A stretch of 12,063 nt of DNA from an uncultured Planctomycetia bacterium. Lineage in GTDB: Bacteria > Planctomycetota > UBA1135 > GCA-002686595. The notes beneath the pieces are model-generated. The model searched no databases. It saw only the letters and a program-made list of their open reading frames with translations, and was not told where the DNA came from. Below, piece after piece: positions 5,374 to 12,063 of this stretch. Location: contig CALFYL010000181.1 in the NCBI GenBank assembly GCA_937952135.1, forward strand, positions 1-12,063, written 5' to 3'. Both the position numbers and the translations under genes were made by a program. How positions within the stretch are numbered: position 1 is the first letter of the stretch; each line of letters starts with the position of its first letter.

Positions 5374-7638
5374 TTGAGTTCCCCTCACGAACCGAATGGG
5401 CCCGGCGCGTCGGATCCAGCGCCGGATCGCGCGCTCGATCCGAATGCGCCCGCCCGCGCGCTGCAGACCTGGCTCGCCCGCGTCCTCGGCGCCCTCCTGG
5501 CGCTCCCGGCGTTCAAGCTGGTGTTTCCCTGGCCGCGCGAAGCGTCGCTGCGAGGCGATCTCTTTCCCGAGCAGACCGGCGCCGCCATCGCCGCGCTCGC
5601 CGTGCTGCCGATGTTCGCGGTGCTGTACACGCTCAAGCGCACGCCGCGGCCGGCGTGGTCGCTGCTGATGATCGGCGTCGGCGCCGCCGCGCTCTTCTCC
5701 ACCACCCAGCGCCCCCCCACCGACACCTTCGAGTTCGACCGCTGGCGCCTGCTCGCCGCAACCTGCTTCGCGCTCGCACTCGGCGGCGCCGCGCTCGACG
5801 GCGCGGGCCGAAGGTGGTTCGCGCGGGCGAGCGTCGTAGTCGCGTTCGTGGCCCTCCTGCCCGCGCTCGCGGACGGCGAGCATCAGTTCAGCGGCGTGCT
5901 CGGCAACACGGGCTCGATCTCCGAAGCCGCGTTGCTCGGCGCCGGCGCGGGACTCGGGCTCGCGCTCTGGGACACGACCTGGTGGCGTTGGCTCGGCGCC
6001 GCGTGCGCCGCGCTGTTCGCGTACTACGTCGGAATCGCGCCGGTCTTCGCCGGCGCCGCGGCCTTCGGCGCGGTGCTCCTCGCGCTGCTCGCCGGCTCGC
6101 GCGGGACGCGCAAGCTCGCGCTCGTGACGGCGCTGCTCGCCGCGACGGTGTTCGCCGCGGGCCGCATCACCCCGCGAAGCACGCCGCGCAGCCTTCCCAC
6201 GCCCGTGAGCGCCGACGCTCCGATCGCCGGCGCGCGCAACACCGGCGGCATCGAAGTGCGCAGCCTGATCTGGCGCCGCGTGCCGAGCCTGCTCGTCGAC
6301 GCGGGCCTGGTCGGGGTCGGCCCCGGACAGTTCGCCGCCGCGTTCCCGCCCTTCCGCGATCCGCGCGAGATCGAGCTGTCCTCGCTCGGCCGGCGTTTGC
6401 CGGGACAGGAAACCGAGGTCCAGCACGCGCACAACGACTACCTCCAGGCCTTCAGCGACGCGGGGCCGCTCGGCGGGCTGCTGTTCCTCGCCCTGGCCGC
6501 GCTCGCGGCGTGGCGCGCGTTCAAGGCGCTCTCGAGCGGCGAGAGCGAGCGCGCGGCCCTCGCGCTCGGCTTGCTCGGCCTGCTCGCGAACGGCTTCGTG
6601 CGCGAACCGCTCACGCACAACCCCGTGTCGGCGACGCTGGCGTTTGCCGCGCTCGGCGCACTTTGCGGCGGAGGCGCGCCGCGCGGGTCCGCACGCCCCC
6701 GCATCGGCGACTACTCGGTCCTCGTCGCGGCGTCGCTCGCGATCGTGCTGCAGATCCCGCGCGCGGTGAGCCTCGGCGTGCACGGTCGAGTGCTCCGCGA
6801 GTATTTCGAAGGCCCGCGCGAACCGCAGCGGCTGGCGTTCCTGCTCGACACGCGCCGCGATTCCGTCGTCGCGCGCTCGCTGCACGCGCGCGCCGTCGAG
6901 CAAGCCGAAGGCGCCGCGCCGAGCACGGCCACGGTGGATGCGTGGAGAGACGTTCTCGCGCTGCGTCCGCACTCGCTCGAAGCGTTGATGCAACTCGGGC
7001 TCGCCGAAGCGCGGCTGGGCCGCGTCGACGCGGCGCGTCAGGCCTGGACGCGCGCGCTGGCTCTCGATCCGAGCCATCCGGGACTGCTGCGCAACCTCGC
7101 CCGGCTCGAGGCGCGGCACGGCGAACTCGACCGTGCGCGCGAGTACCTCGCGAGGTTCGAGGCGCCCGTCGAACGTGCGTTTCGCGACTACGCCGTCGGC
7201 GCGCTGCAAGACCTCGACCTCGAGCGCGGATGGCGCTTGTTCGGCGAGGTGGACGCGCGCTGGAGCGACCTGGGCGCGGAGCGAGCGCACCATTTCGCCC
7301 GCGAGGCGAGCGAGGGCTTGAGCGAAGTGGAGAAGCTCGCGCTCGAAGGCTCCGCGCACGTCGCGTGGGCGCGCGAGCACGCGCGAAGCGGCGACGCGGC
7401 CGCGGCCCTGCGCAGCTACCGTCAAGCGCGGCGCTGCCTGGCGCTCGACGCTTCGAGCGTGCCGCCGACGTGGTCGCGAGCGCTGCGGCTCGAGTTCGCC
7501 GCCGCTCTGGCGCTCGCCGGCCAGCGAGACGCCGCGCACAGCGAGCTCGAGGGACTGCGGCCGAGCGCGAGCGAACTCGCCGTGCTCCAGACCTGGGCCG
7601 GGCAGACGTTGCTCGAAGCCGGACTGCTCCTGCGATGA
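5374..7638 (+). CDS. O-antigen ligase/polymerase-like membrane protein with TPR repeats
   Basis: This polytopic inner-membrane protein resembles the O-antigen ligase/Wzy superfamily, which joins or polymerises lipid-linked glycans on the outer face of the membrane. About ten hydrophobic segments fill the first 440 residues. Between them lies a large loop with the superfamily signature: R-x-L-I-W-R, then DAGLVGVGPGQFAAAFP, then HAHNDYLQ (351-358) followed by a glycine-rich turn. After the last membrane segments comes a soluble helical C-terminus with TPR-like repeats (about 526-592: LRPHSLEALMQLGLAEARLG, ALALDPSHPGLLRNLARLEA). The 754 residues assume TTG 5374; ATG 5206 would add 56 low-complexity residues, and neither has a good ribosome site. 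Its stop overlaps the radical SAM ATG (ATGA). Ligase versus polymerase, and the glycan, cannot be told from sequence. The start is the weak point. Confidence 0.82.
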   Translation: MSSPHEPNGPGASDPAPDRALDPNAPARALQTWLARVLGALLALPAFKLVFPWPREASLRGDLFPEQTGAAIAALAVLPMFAVLYTLKRTPRPAWSLLMIGVGAAALFSTTQRPPTDTFEFDRWRLLAATCFALALGGAALDGAGRRWFARASVVVAFVALLPALADGEHQFSGVLGNTGSISEAALLGAGAGLGLALWDTTWWRWLGAACAALFAYYVGIAPVFAGAAAFGAVLLALLAGSRGTRKLALVTALLAATVFAAGRITPRSTPRSLPTPVSADAPIAGARNTGGIEVRSLIWRRVPSLLVDAGLVGVGPGQFAAAFPPFRDPREIELSSLGRRLPGQETEVQHAHNDYLQAFSDAGPLGGLLFLALAALAAWRAFKALSSGESERAALALGLLGLLANGFVREPLTHNPVSATLAFAALGALCGGGAPRGSARPRIGDYSVLVAASLAIVLQIPRAVSLGVHGRVLREYFEGPREPQRLAFLLDTRRDSVVARSLHARAVEQAEGAAPSTATVDAWRDVLALRPHSLEALMQLGLAEARLGRVDAARQAWTRALALDPSHPGLLRNLARLEARHGELDRAREYLARFEAPVERAFRDYAVGALQDLDLERGWRLFGEVDARWSDLGAERAHHFAREASEGLSEVEKLALEGSAHVAWAREHARSGDAAAALRSYRQARRCLALDASSVPPTWSRALRLEFAAALALAGQRDAAHSELEGLRPSASELAVLQTWAGQTLLEAGLLLR

Positions 7639-8513
7639 TCCGCTACCAGGAGCCGCTGTACCGCCCGCCGTCGGAGGCGGACAGCCTGATCCTGCAGGCG
7701 ACGATCGGCTGCTCGTACAACGAGTGCACCTTCTGCGCGATGTACCGCCACAAGCGCTTCAAGGTGCGCAAGCTGGACGAGCTGCGCGCCGAGATCGCGT
7801 GGGCGCGCGACAACCTCGGCCCCGTGCGCAAGGTGTTCCTCGCCGACGGCGACGCCTTGATCGCGAAGGCGAGCTTTCTCGGCGAGTTGCTCGACGAATT
7901 GCGCGCGGCCTTCGGGACGCTCGCGCGCGTGAGCTGCTACGCGAGCCCGCAAGCCCTGCAGGTGCGCAGCGTCGACGAGATGCGCGAGCTTCGGGAGCGC
8001 GGGCTGGGGCTGTACTACCTCGGCATCGAGAGCGGGCACGACGCCGTGCTCGCGCGGCTCGTGAAGGGCGTGGATGCGGCGGAGATGGTCCGCGTGGCGA
8101 ACAAGGCGCACGAGGCGGGCGTGAAGCTGTCGACGATGGTCCTGCTCGGCGCCGGAGGCCGCGCGCTCAGCCGCGACCACGCGCTGGAGAGCGCGCGCGT
8201 CGTCAACGCGATCGGGCCGCGTTTCGTGAGCACGCTCGTCATGACGCCCGTCGACGGCACGCCGCTCGCCGAACAGGCCGCGCGCGGCGAGGTCGACGAC
8301 CTCTCGCCGCTCGAGCTCGCGTGCGAGCTGCGGACCTTCGTGAACGCGCTCGAGCTGACGGGCTCGGTGTTCCGCTCGAACCACGCGAGCAACTACCTCG
8401 CGCTCGCGGGCACGCTGCCCAAGGACAAAGCCGCGATGGTGCGCGCGCTCGACAGCGTGATCGCCCGGCCGGAGAACGCGCCCTTCAGGCCCGAGTGGGC
8501 GCGCGGGCTCTGA
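7635..8513 (+). CDS. Radical SAM protein with CX4CX2C cluster motif
   Basis: Radical SAM enzymes use a [4Fe-4S] cluster to cleave S-adenosylmethionine and start radical chemistry; this subfamily's reaction is unknown to me. In the 292-residue protein the cluster cysteines are Cys26, Cys31 and Cys34 in IGCSYNECTFCAMYRHKRF, a CX4CX2C spacing instead of the usual CX3CX2C. I recall uncharacterised relatives with the same G-C-S-x-N-x-C-T-F-C pattern, so it is probably a family trait and not damage. Further core motifs are KVFLADGDAL and LGLYYLGIESGHDAVL, typical of the SAM-binding half barrel. No extra cluster domain or B12 domain is present. The start ATG 7635 sits in the ligase stop (ATGA), implying coupled expression. 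The 3' end overlaps the convergent YfhO gene by 29 bp. It has no obvious Shine-Dalgarno site of its own, consistent with reinitiation. Confidence 0.9.
   Translation: MIRYQEPLYRPPSEADSLILQATIGCSYNECTFCAMYRHKRFKVRKLDELRAEIAWARDNLGPVRKVFLADGDALIAKASFLGELLDELRAAFGTLARVSCYASPQALQVRSVDEMRELRERGLGLYYLGIESGHDAVLARLVKGVDAAEMVRVANKAHEAGVKLSTMVLLGAGGRALSRDHALESARVVNAIGPRFVSTLVMTPVDGTPLAEQAARGEVDDLSPLELACELRTFVNALELTGSVFRSNHASNYLALAGTLPKDKAAMVRALDSVIARPENAPFRPEWARGL
8485..8513. other. 29-bp convergent 3' overlap of radical SAM and YfhO genes
   Basis: The radical SAM stop is TGA 8511-8513 on plus and the YfhO stop is TGA 8487-8485 on minus, so the two coding 3' ends overlap. No hairpin terminator fits between them, so transcripts probably run into the opposing gene. 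Confidence 0.8.
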
Positions 8514-11277
8514 ACTCGAGCAGCAGCAGCGCGCCGAACGCGAGGACGGCGAGGAACAAGCCCACCCGCAGCGCGCCGGGGCGATAGCGGAACTCGACGG
8601 TGTGCTCGCCCGCGCTCAGGCCCACGCCGCTGAACAGCGTGTCGACGCCGAGGAGGATCGCGGGCTGTCCGTCGACGCTCACGCTCCAACCCGCATGGCG
8701 CTGCTCGCTTCCGACGAGCAAGCCGTCGCCGTCGAGCGTCGCCCGCAGCGCGATTCGAGTGTTGCGGCGCTCGACGAGCTCGACGCGCGCGGTCTTGAAC
8801 GGCGTGCGCGGCCCCCATGCGATGTCGCCCGACAGGTAGCCCTCGCGCGTTGGATCGAAGTCGCGCGGATGGCGCGCGATGAGGTCGGGATGGAGCACTT
8901 CCGCGACGCACGAACCCACGCCGAGCGGTTTTTCGGCGCGCAGCAGGCGCGGAACGAGTTCGCCATCGGCAACGGCGCTCCAGCCCGCGCGCTCGACGCG
9001 GCCGTGTTGCGCGAGCACGCGCACGTCGAGCAAACGCAGGTGCGGCGCGTTCGTGTCGACGCCGCTCGCGTTCCAGCCGAGCACCGGATGCACGCCTTCC
9101 AGCAGCATCAGCGAGCGCGCCGCGTCGAAGCTCGCGAGGCCGAGACCGTCGCTCGCCCCCGGGTCACGCCACCCGTGCGCCATCGCCGCGTGCGGCGAGA
9201 CCACCCCGACGTCCGCCAGCGCACGCCCGTCGCCCGCTGCGTCGCGGATGCGCTCGCACGCCTCGCGCGGGCCGAACACAGCGTCGAGCGGCTTCACCGT
9301 GTGAAGCCCGCGGTGGAAGTACGCCGTCGCGCCGGCGATCAACGCCACGACCGCAAGCGTGACCCAGCGTTTCGAGCTGGGACGCAGCCACATCACCGCG
9401 AAGGCGCTCGCGAAGACCCACGCCAGACTCGGCGTGCTCGTGCGGCGCGGCCGGTGCACGACCGTGGCGGCGAGCGTCCGCTCGGCGAGTTCGCGCCCGC
9501 CCTCGGCGCGCAAGATCAGGCTGAAGGTCCACGCCCCGTCCGCGAGGTCGCGCACGTGCAATCCATTCGCGCGGAACCACAGCGCGCCCTCCGGTGCGAG
9601 CGTCGAATCCTCCGCGCGCCAGGCCGCTCGCGAGAGTTCGAGCGGAAGCGGCAGCGCGTGGCCCGCCAGCACCTCTCCGCCCGCTGGACGGACCCGAACG
9701 GCCGCCGATTCCACGTTCAACTGCGGGTGGATCCAACCCTCGAAGGTCGCATCGCCCCAGCCGAGCGCTTCGGAGGGGCCGCGCGTGAGCTCGACGATTC
9801 CGTCGGGTGGATCGAGCTCGACCTGCGCGGGCGGCGGAGCGACGTCGCGCGAAGCCACGTAGACGAGCGCACCGACTCCGAGCGCAACCGTCGAAGCCGC
9901 GGTCCAGCGCGACCACGGGCTCGCGTGCTCGAACGCAGCGCCCGCGAGCAGCGCCACGAGCAACGCCGCCGCGCCGCCGGCGTGCCGAACCTCGCTCAAC
10001 TCGGTGAACGGAAGCGCGTGCGCGATCTGGACGGCGGCGGGCGCCGCGAACGCGAGCGCCAAACCGACCGCCGCGCCGCAGCGGATCAACTTCGCGTTGC
10101 GCAGAGCACCGAGTTGCGGACTCAGCAGACCCGCGAAGGCCAGCGCGAGCGGAAACGGCGCGATCCACGCACTCGCGGAGTCGACGTAGCGACCGAGGCC
10201 CCAGTAGCGGTCGAGCTCTTCCGTCGGGCGGCCGAACAAGTCCGGCAGCCACGCGCGAAGCACGGCGTCCGGCCACGGCGCCGCGGCGGCGATCGCGAGC
10301 GCGAGCAGCGCGAACACGATCGACGCGCCCACCGCGAAGCGCTGCTGGCGACGCTCGTCCGCGGCGTGCCGCGCCTCGAGTTGCGCGCCCAGGTCGCGCG
10401 CGCGCCAGATCGCCCCGACGACGAGCGCGAACAGCCCGACGTCGAGCGGATCGAGGCTCGCGGCGCTCGCGGCGCGGCTCGCGGCCAGCGTCGAGCGAAA
10501 GACGTATTCGAGTGCGGGCGCTAGAGCGGGCGCCGAGAGCGCAACGCCGCAGCCGAGCGCGACGAGCGCGCTTCGGCCGGCGGCAACGCGCTCGCGGAAG
10601 AGCGCCAGCGACCAGACCAGCGCAAGAAGCCCGATGTAGAACGCCGTTTCGAGGTGGCCCGCGTAGATCGAGAGCGCGAGCGCCGACGCCAGCGCGAAGC
10701 GGCCGCGCGCGCCGTTCGACGCTCGCAGGCGCTCGACCGCGAGCAGGATCCACGGCGCGAGCCACGCCCCTCGCCCGCTCGCCTCGACCGCGTGCGTCGC
10801 GAGGAACCCGGCGCCCGCGAACGAGAGCGCCGCGATCCACGCGCCGTTCGAGCCGAGTCCGAGCCTGCGCGCGAGCAAGAAAGCGCCGACCGCGGCGGCC
10901 ATGAGCCGGAACCACGCGAGCCACGACAACGCGAGCGCGGCCGCGTGCTCGCCGCCGAGGTGCTGCGCGACGAGCGGCGCGAGGGTCTGCGGATCGAGCA
11001 CGCCGAGCAGCGGATTGCCCAGGCCCGGCGCTCCCGCGGCGACGTGCGGATTCCACAGCGGAGGATCGCCGGCGAGCCAGGAGCGCACGACGAAGCGCGA
11101 GGCGGCGTGGGCGAACTCTCCGTCGCCCTGGCCCACGAGCGCGGCGCCTGGCGCGAACAGCGCGGCGCGCAGAAGGAACGCGAAGAGCGCGCCGGCGACG
11201 AGCGCCACGAGCGGCCACTCGCGCGCGGGCCGCGGCGGCGGCGCGGGTGCGTCCGAGGCAGTGACCGAGGCGTCCAA
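8485..11277 (-). CDS. YfhO-family polytopic membrane protein
   Basis: YfhO proteins are large GT-C-like membrane proteins; in Firmicutes YfhO is implicated in adding sugars to teichoic acids from an undecaprenyl-linked donor, so here a surface-glycan role is inferred. The 930 residues show a first membrane segment at about 22-36, then a loop with GDGEFAHAASRF and DPPLWNPHVAAGAPGLGNP, the conserved first external loop. Many more hydrophobic segments, a large extracytoplasmic beta-rich region and a late membrane segment follow. The C-terminus has the family hallmark HAGWSVSVDGQPA, then LSAGEHTVEFRYRPGALRVG, before the last helix. The only ATG (11589) lies inside the divergent glycosylase gene, so I chose TTG 11277; GTG 11208 would start inside the first membrane segment. 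The ribosome site is weak. The product is larger than I expect for many YfhO proteins. Confidence 0.84.
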   Translation of the reverse strand: MDASVTASDAPAPPPRPAREWPLVALVAGALFAFLLRAALFAPGAALVGQGDGEFAHAASRFVVRSWLAGDPPLWNPHVAAGAPGLGNPLLGVLDPQTLAPLVAQHLGGEHAAALALSWLAWFRLMAAAVGAFLLARRLGLGSNGAWIAALSFAGAGFLATHAVEASGRGAWLAPWILLAVERLRASNGARGRFALASALALSIYAGHLETAFYIGLLALVWSLALFRERVAAGRSALVALGCGVALSAPALAPALEYVFRSTLAASRAASAASLDPLDVGLFALVVGAIWRARDLGAQLEARHAADERRQQRFAVGASIVFALLALAIAAAAPWPDAVLRAWLPDLFGRPTEELDRYWGLGRYVDSASAWIAPFPLALAFAGLLSPQLGALRNAKLIRCGAAVGLALAFAAPAAVQIAHALPFTELSEVRHAGGAAALLVALLAGAAFEHASPWSRWTAASTVALGVGALVYVASRDVAPPPAQVELDPPDGIVELTRGPSEALGWGDATFEGWIHPQLNVESAAVRVRPAGGEVLAGHALPLPLELSRAAWRAEDSTLAPEGALWFRANGLHVRDLADGAWTFSLILRAEGGRELAERTLAATVVHRPRRTSTPSLAWVFASAFAVMWLRPSSKRWVTLAVVALIAGATAYFHRGLHTVKPLDAVFGPREACERIRDAAGDGRALADVGVVSPHAAMAHGWRDPGASDGLGLASFDAARSLMLLEGVHPVLGWNASGVDTNAPHLRLLDVRVLAQHGRVERAGWSAVADGELVPRLLRAEKPLGVGSCVAEVLHPDLIARHPRDFDPTREGYLSGDIAWGPRTPFKTARVELVERRNTRIALRATLDGDGLLVGSEQRHAGWSVSVDGQPAILLGVDTLFSGVGLSAGEHTVEFRYRPGALRVGLFLAVLAFGALLLLEFRARAPTRA

Positions 11278-11284
11278 GCCTGCG

Positions 11285-12063
11285 ATGCTATCCAGCGTGA
11301 AGTCCTGGAGCGACCTGCCCGCCGACGCCGGACTCGAGCGGTCGGCGCAACTCTCGCCGCGCGGGCCGTTCGTCGGAACTCCGCCGCCGCAGCGCGCTCC
11401 GCGCCGCTGGGCCGACCACGACGGCCTCGACGCGTTGCTGCGCGAGCTGAGCCGCGGCTTCGGCTTCCAACGCTGGTGGCCGGCCGCGACGCCCTTCGAG
11501 GCGATCGTCGGCGCGATCCTGACGCAGAACACGGCCTGGACGAACGTCGAGAAGGCGCTGGCGAATCTGCGCGCGCTCGAAGCGCTCACGCCCGCGCGCT
11601 TGCTCGCGACCCCCGAGGACGAGTTGCGCGCGGCGCTGCGTCCCTCGGGCTACTTCAACGCCAAAGCAAAGAAGGTGCAGACGATCTCGAGGTGGTACCT
11701 CGAGTACGGCGGCCTCGCGGCGCTCCGCGAGAAGCCTCTCGAGCGCGTTCGCGAGGACCTTCTCGACGTGTGGGGCGTCGGCCCGGAAACCGCGGACTCG
11801 ATCCTGTGCTACGCCGCGCAGCGCCCGAGCGTCGTCGTCGACGCGTACACGCGCCGCATCCTCTCGCGCCACGCATGGATCGAGTTCGACGCGCCCTACG
11901 AGTCGATCCGCACGTGGCTCGCCGAGCGACTTCGTCCGTCGCAGTGGATCGTCGAAGAAGTCCACGCACTCTTCGTGCGCGCCGGCTACGACAACTGCAA
12001 GCCGACCGCGCGCTGCGAGTCGTGCCCCGCGACCACGCCCACGATCCTCGGCGCCCCGAAGTC
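11285..12063 (+). CDS. Endonuclease III-related DNA glycosylase, COG2231/MagIII-like (3' truncated by window)
   Basis: Helix-hairpin-helix GPD glycosylases remove damaged bases in base excision repair. 259 codons are visible, open to the window edge. After about 45 proline- and arginine-rich residues the fold begins; core motifs are TPFEAIVGAILTQNTAWTNV, SGYFNAKAKKVQTI, the hairpin LLDVWGVGPETADSIL and VVVDAYTRRIL. Asp186 matches the catalytic aspartate, but the endonuclease III lysine position is Glu168 (exactly 18 residues before the Asp, as in E. coli), so a monofunctional glycosylase without lyase activity is expected, as in Helicobacter MagIII. Three cysteines (238, 244, 247; CX5CX2C) resemble the iron-sulfur site, but no fourth follows within the visible sequence. 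ATG 11285 is the likely start; GTG 11297 is an alternative. Only 7 bp separate it from the divergent YfhO start. Confidence 0.9.
   Translation, partial: MLSSVKSWSDLPADAGLERSAQLSPRGPFVGTPPPQRAPRRWADHDGLDALLRELSRGFGFQRWWPAATPFEAIVGAILTQNTAWTNVEKALANLRALEALTPARLLATPEDELRAALRPSGYFNAKAKKVQTISRWYLEYGGLAALREKPLERVREDLLDVWGVGPETADSILCYAAQRPSVVVDAYTRRILSRHAWIEFDAPYESIRTWLAERLRPSQWIVEEVHALFVRAGYDNCKPTARCESCPATTPTILGAPK

Noticed and set aside
5359..7539. 726-residue minus-strand ORF opposite the ligase gene
   Set aside because: It is rich in Arg, Glu and Ala without hydrophobic or domain pattern, whereas the plus strand encodes membrane helices and the ligase motif.
5169..7634. Upstream extension of the radical SAM frame
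   Set aside because: It is the Arg-rich shadow of the ligase gene; the radical SAM domain is complete from ATG 7635, which overlaps the ligase stop.
8602..10524. 640-residue plus-strand ORF opposite the YfhO gene
   Set aside because: It is antisense, Arg-dominated and low-complexity; the YfhO frame explains the region.
11288..11965. Minus-strand ORF opposite the DNA glycosylase
   Set aside because: The plus strand encodes an intact HhH-GPD domain over the same bases; the minus product has no recognisable feature.

Overview
The window is about 12 kb of very G+C-rich bacterial chromosome (I judge it near 70% by eye, not computed). Genes are tightly packed, with strong G/C bias at third codon positions, and that bias creates many long shadow ORFs on the opposite strands. 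I see no tRNA, rRNA, CRISPR array, insertion sequence or phage gene. The best guess at origin is a high-GC member of the Planctomycetota or a close relative. The reasons are a secreted arylsulfotransferase whose motifs match the large planctomycete family as I remember it, the ribH-nusB-ftsY cluster, and the RibH sequence style. This placement is inference.

Layout, left to right. (1) The left edge holds what may be the first codons of a minus-strand gene, then a 12-bp tandem repeat that runs into the stop codon of glgC (ADP-glucose pyrophosphorylase, glycogen synthesis, minus strand). (2) After a 207-bp divergent gap comes a plus-strand operon: ribH (riboflavin synthesis), nusB (antitermination) and ftsY (membrane protein targeting). 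The first two overlap by 4 nt and ftsY starts 1 nt after nusB. (3) Convergent to ftsY is a secreted arylsulfotransferase-family protein on the minus strand, with a GTG start fixed by a good Shine-Dalgarno site. (4) Divergent from it is a plus-strand pair: an O-antigen-ligase-type polytopic membrane protein with TPR repeats, overlapping by ATGA a radical SAM enzyme with a CX4CX2C cluster motif. (5) Convergent to the radical SAM gene, with a 29-bp 3' overlap, is a large YfhO-family membrane protein on the minus strand. (6) Almost touching its 5' end is a plus-strand endonuclease III-related DNA glycosylase (COG2231/MagIII-like) that runs off the right edge.

How the genes relate. The left half is housekeeping (glycogen, riboflavin, transcription, secretion). 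The right half is dominated by cell-envelope proteins: a secreted sulfotransferase-like protein, a polymer ligase or polymerase and a YfhO glycosyltransferase-like protein. That suggests, without proving, a surface-glycan locus. The glycosylase looks unrelated. I found no convincing new defence or mobile system. The best leads are the translationally coupled ligase/radical SAM pair, the glycosylase lacking both the catalytic lysine and a fourth cluster cysteine, the 7-bp head-to-head gene starts near 11.28 kb, and the stop-codon-bearing tandem repeat after glgC.
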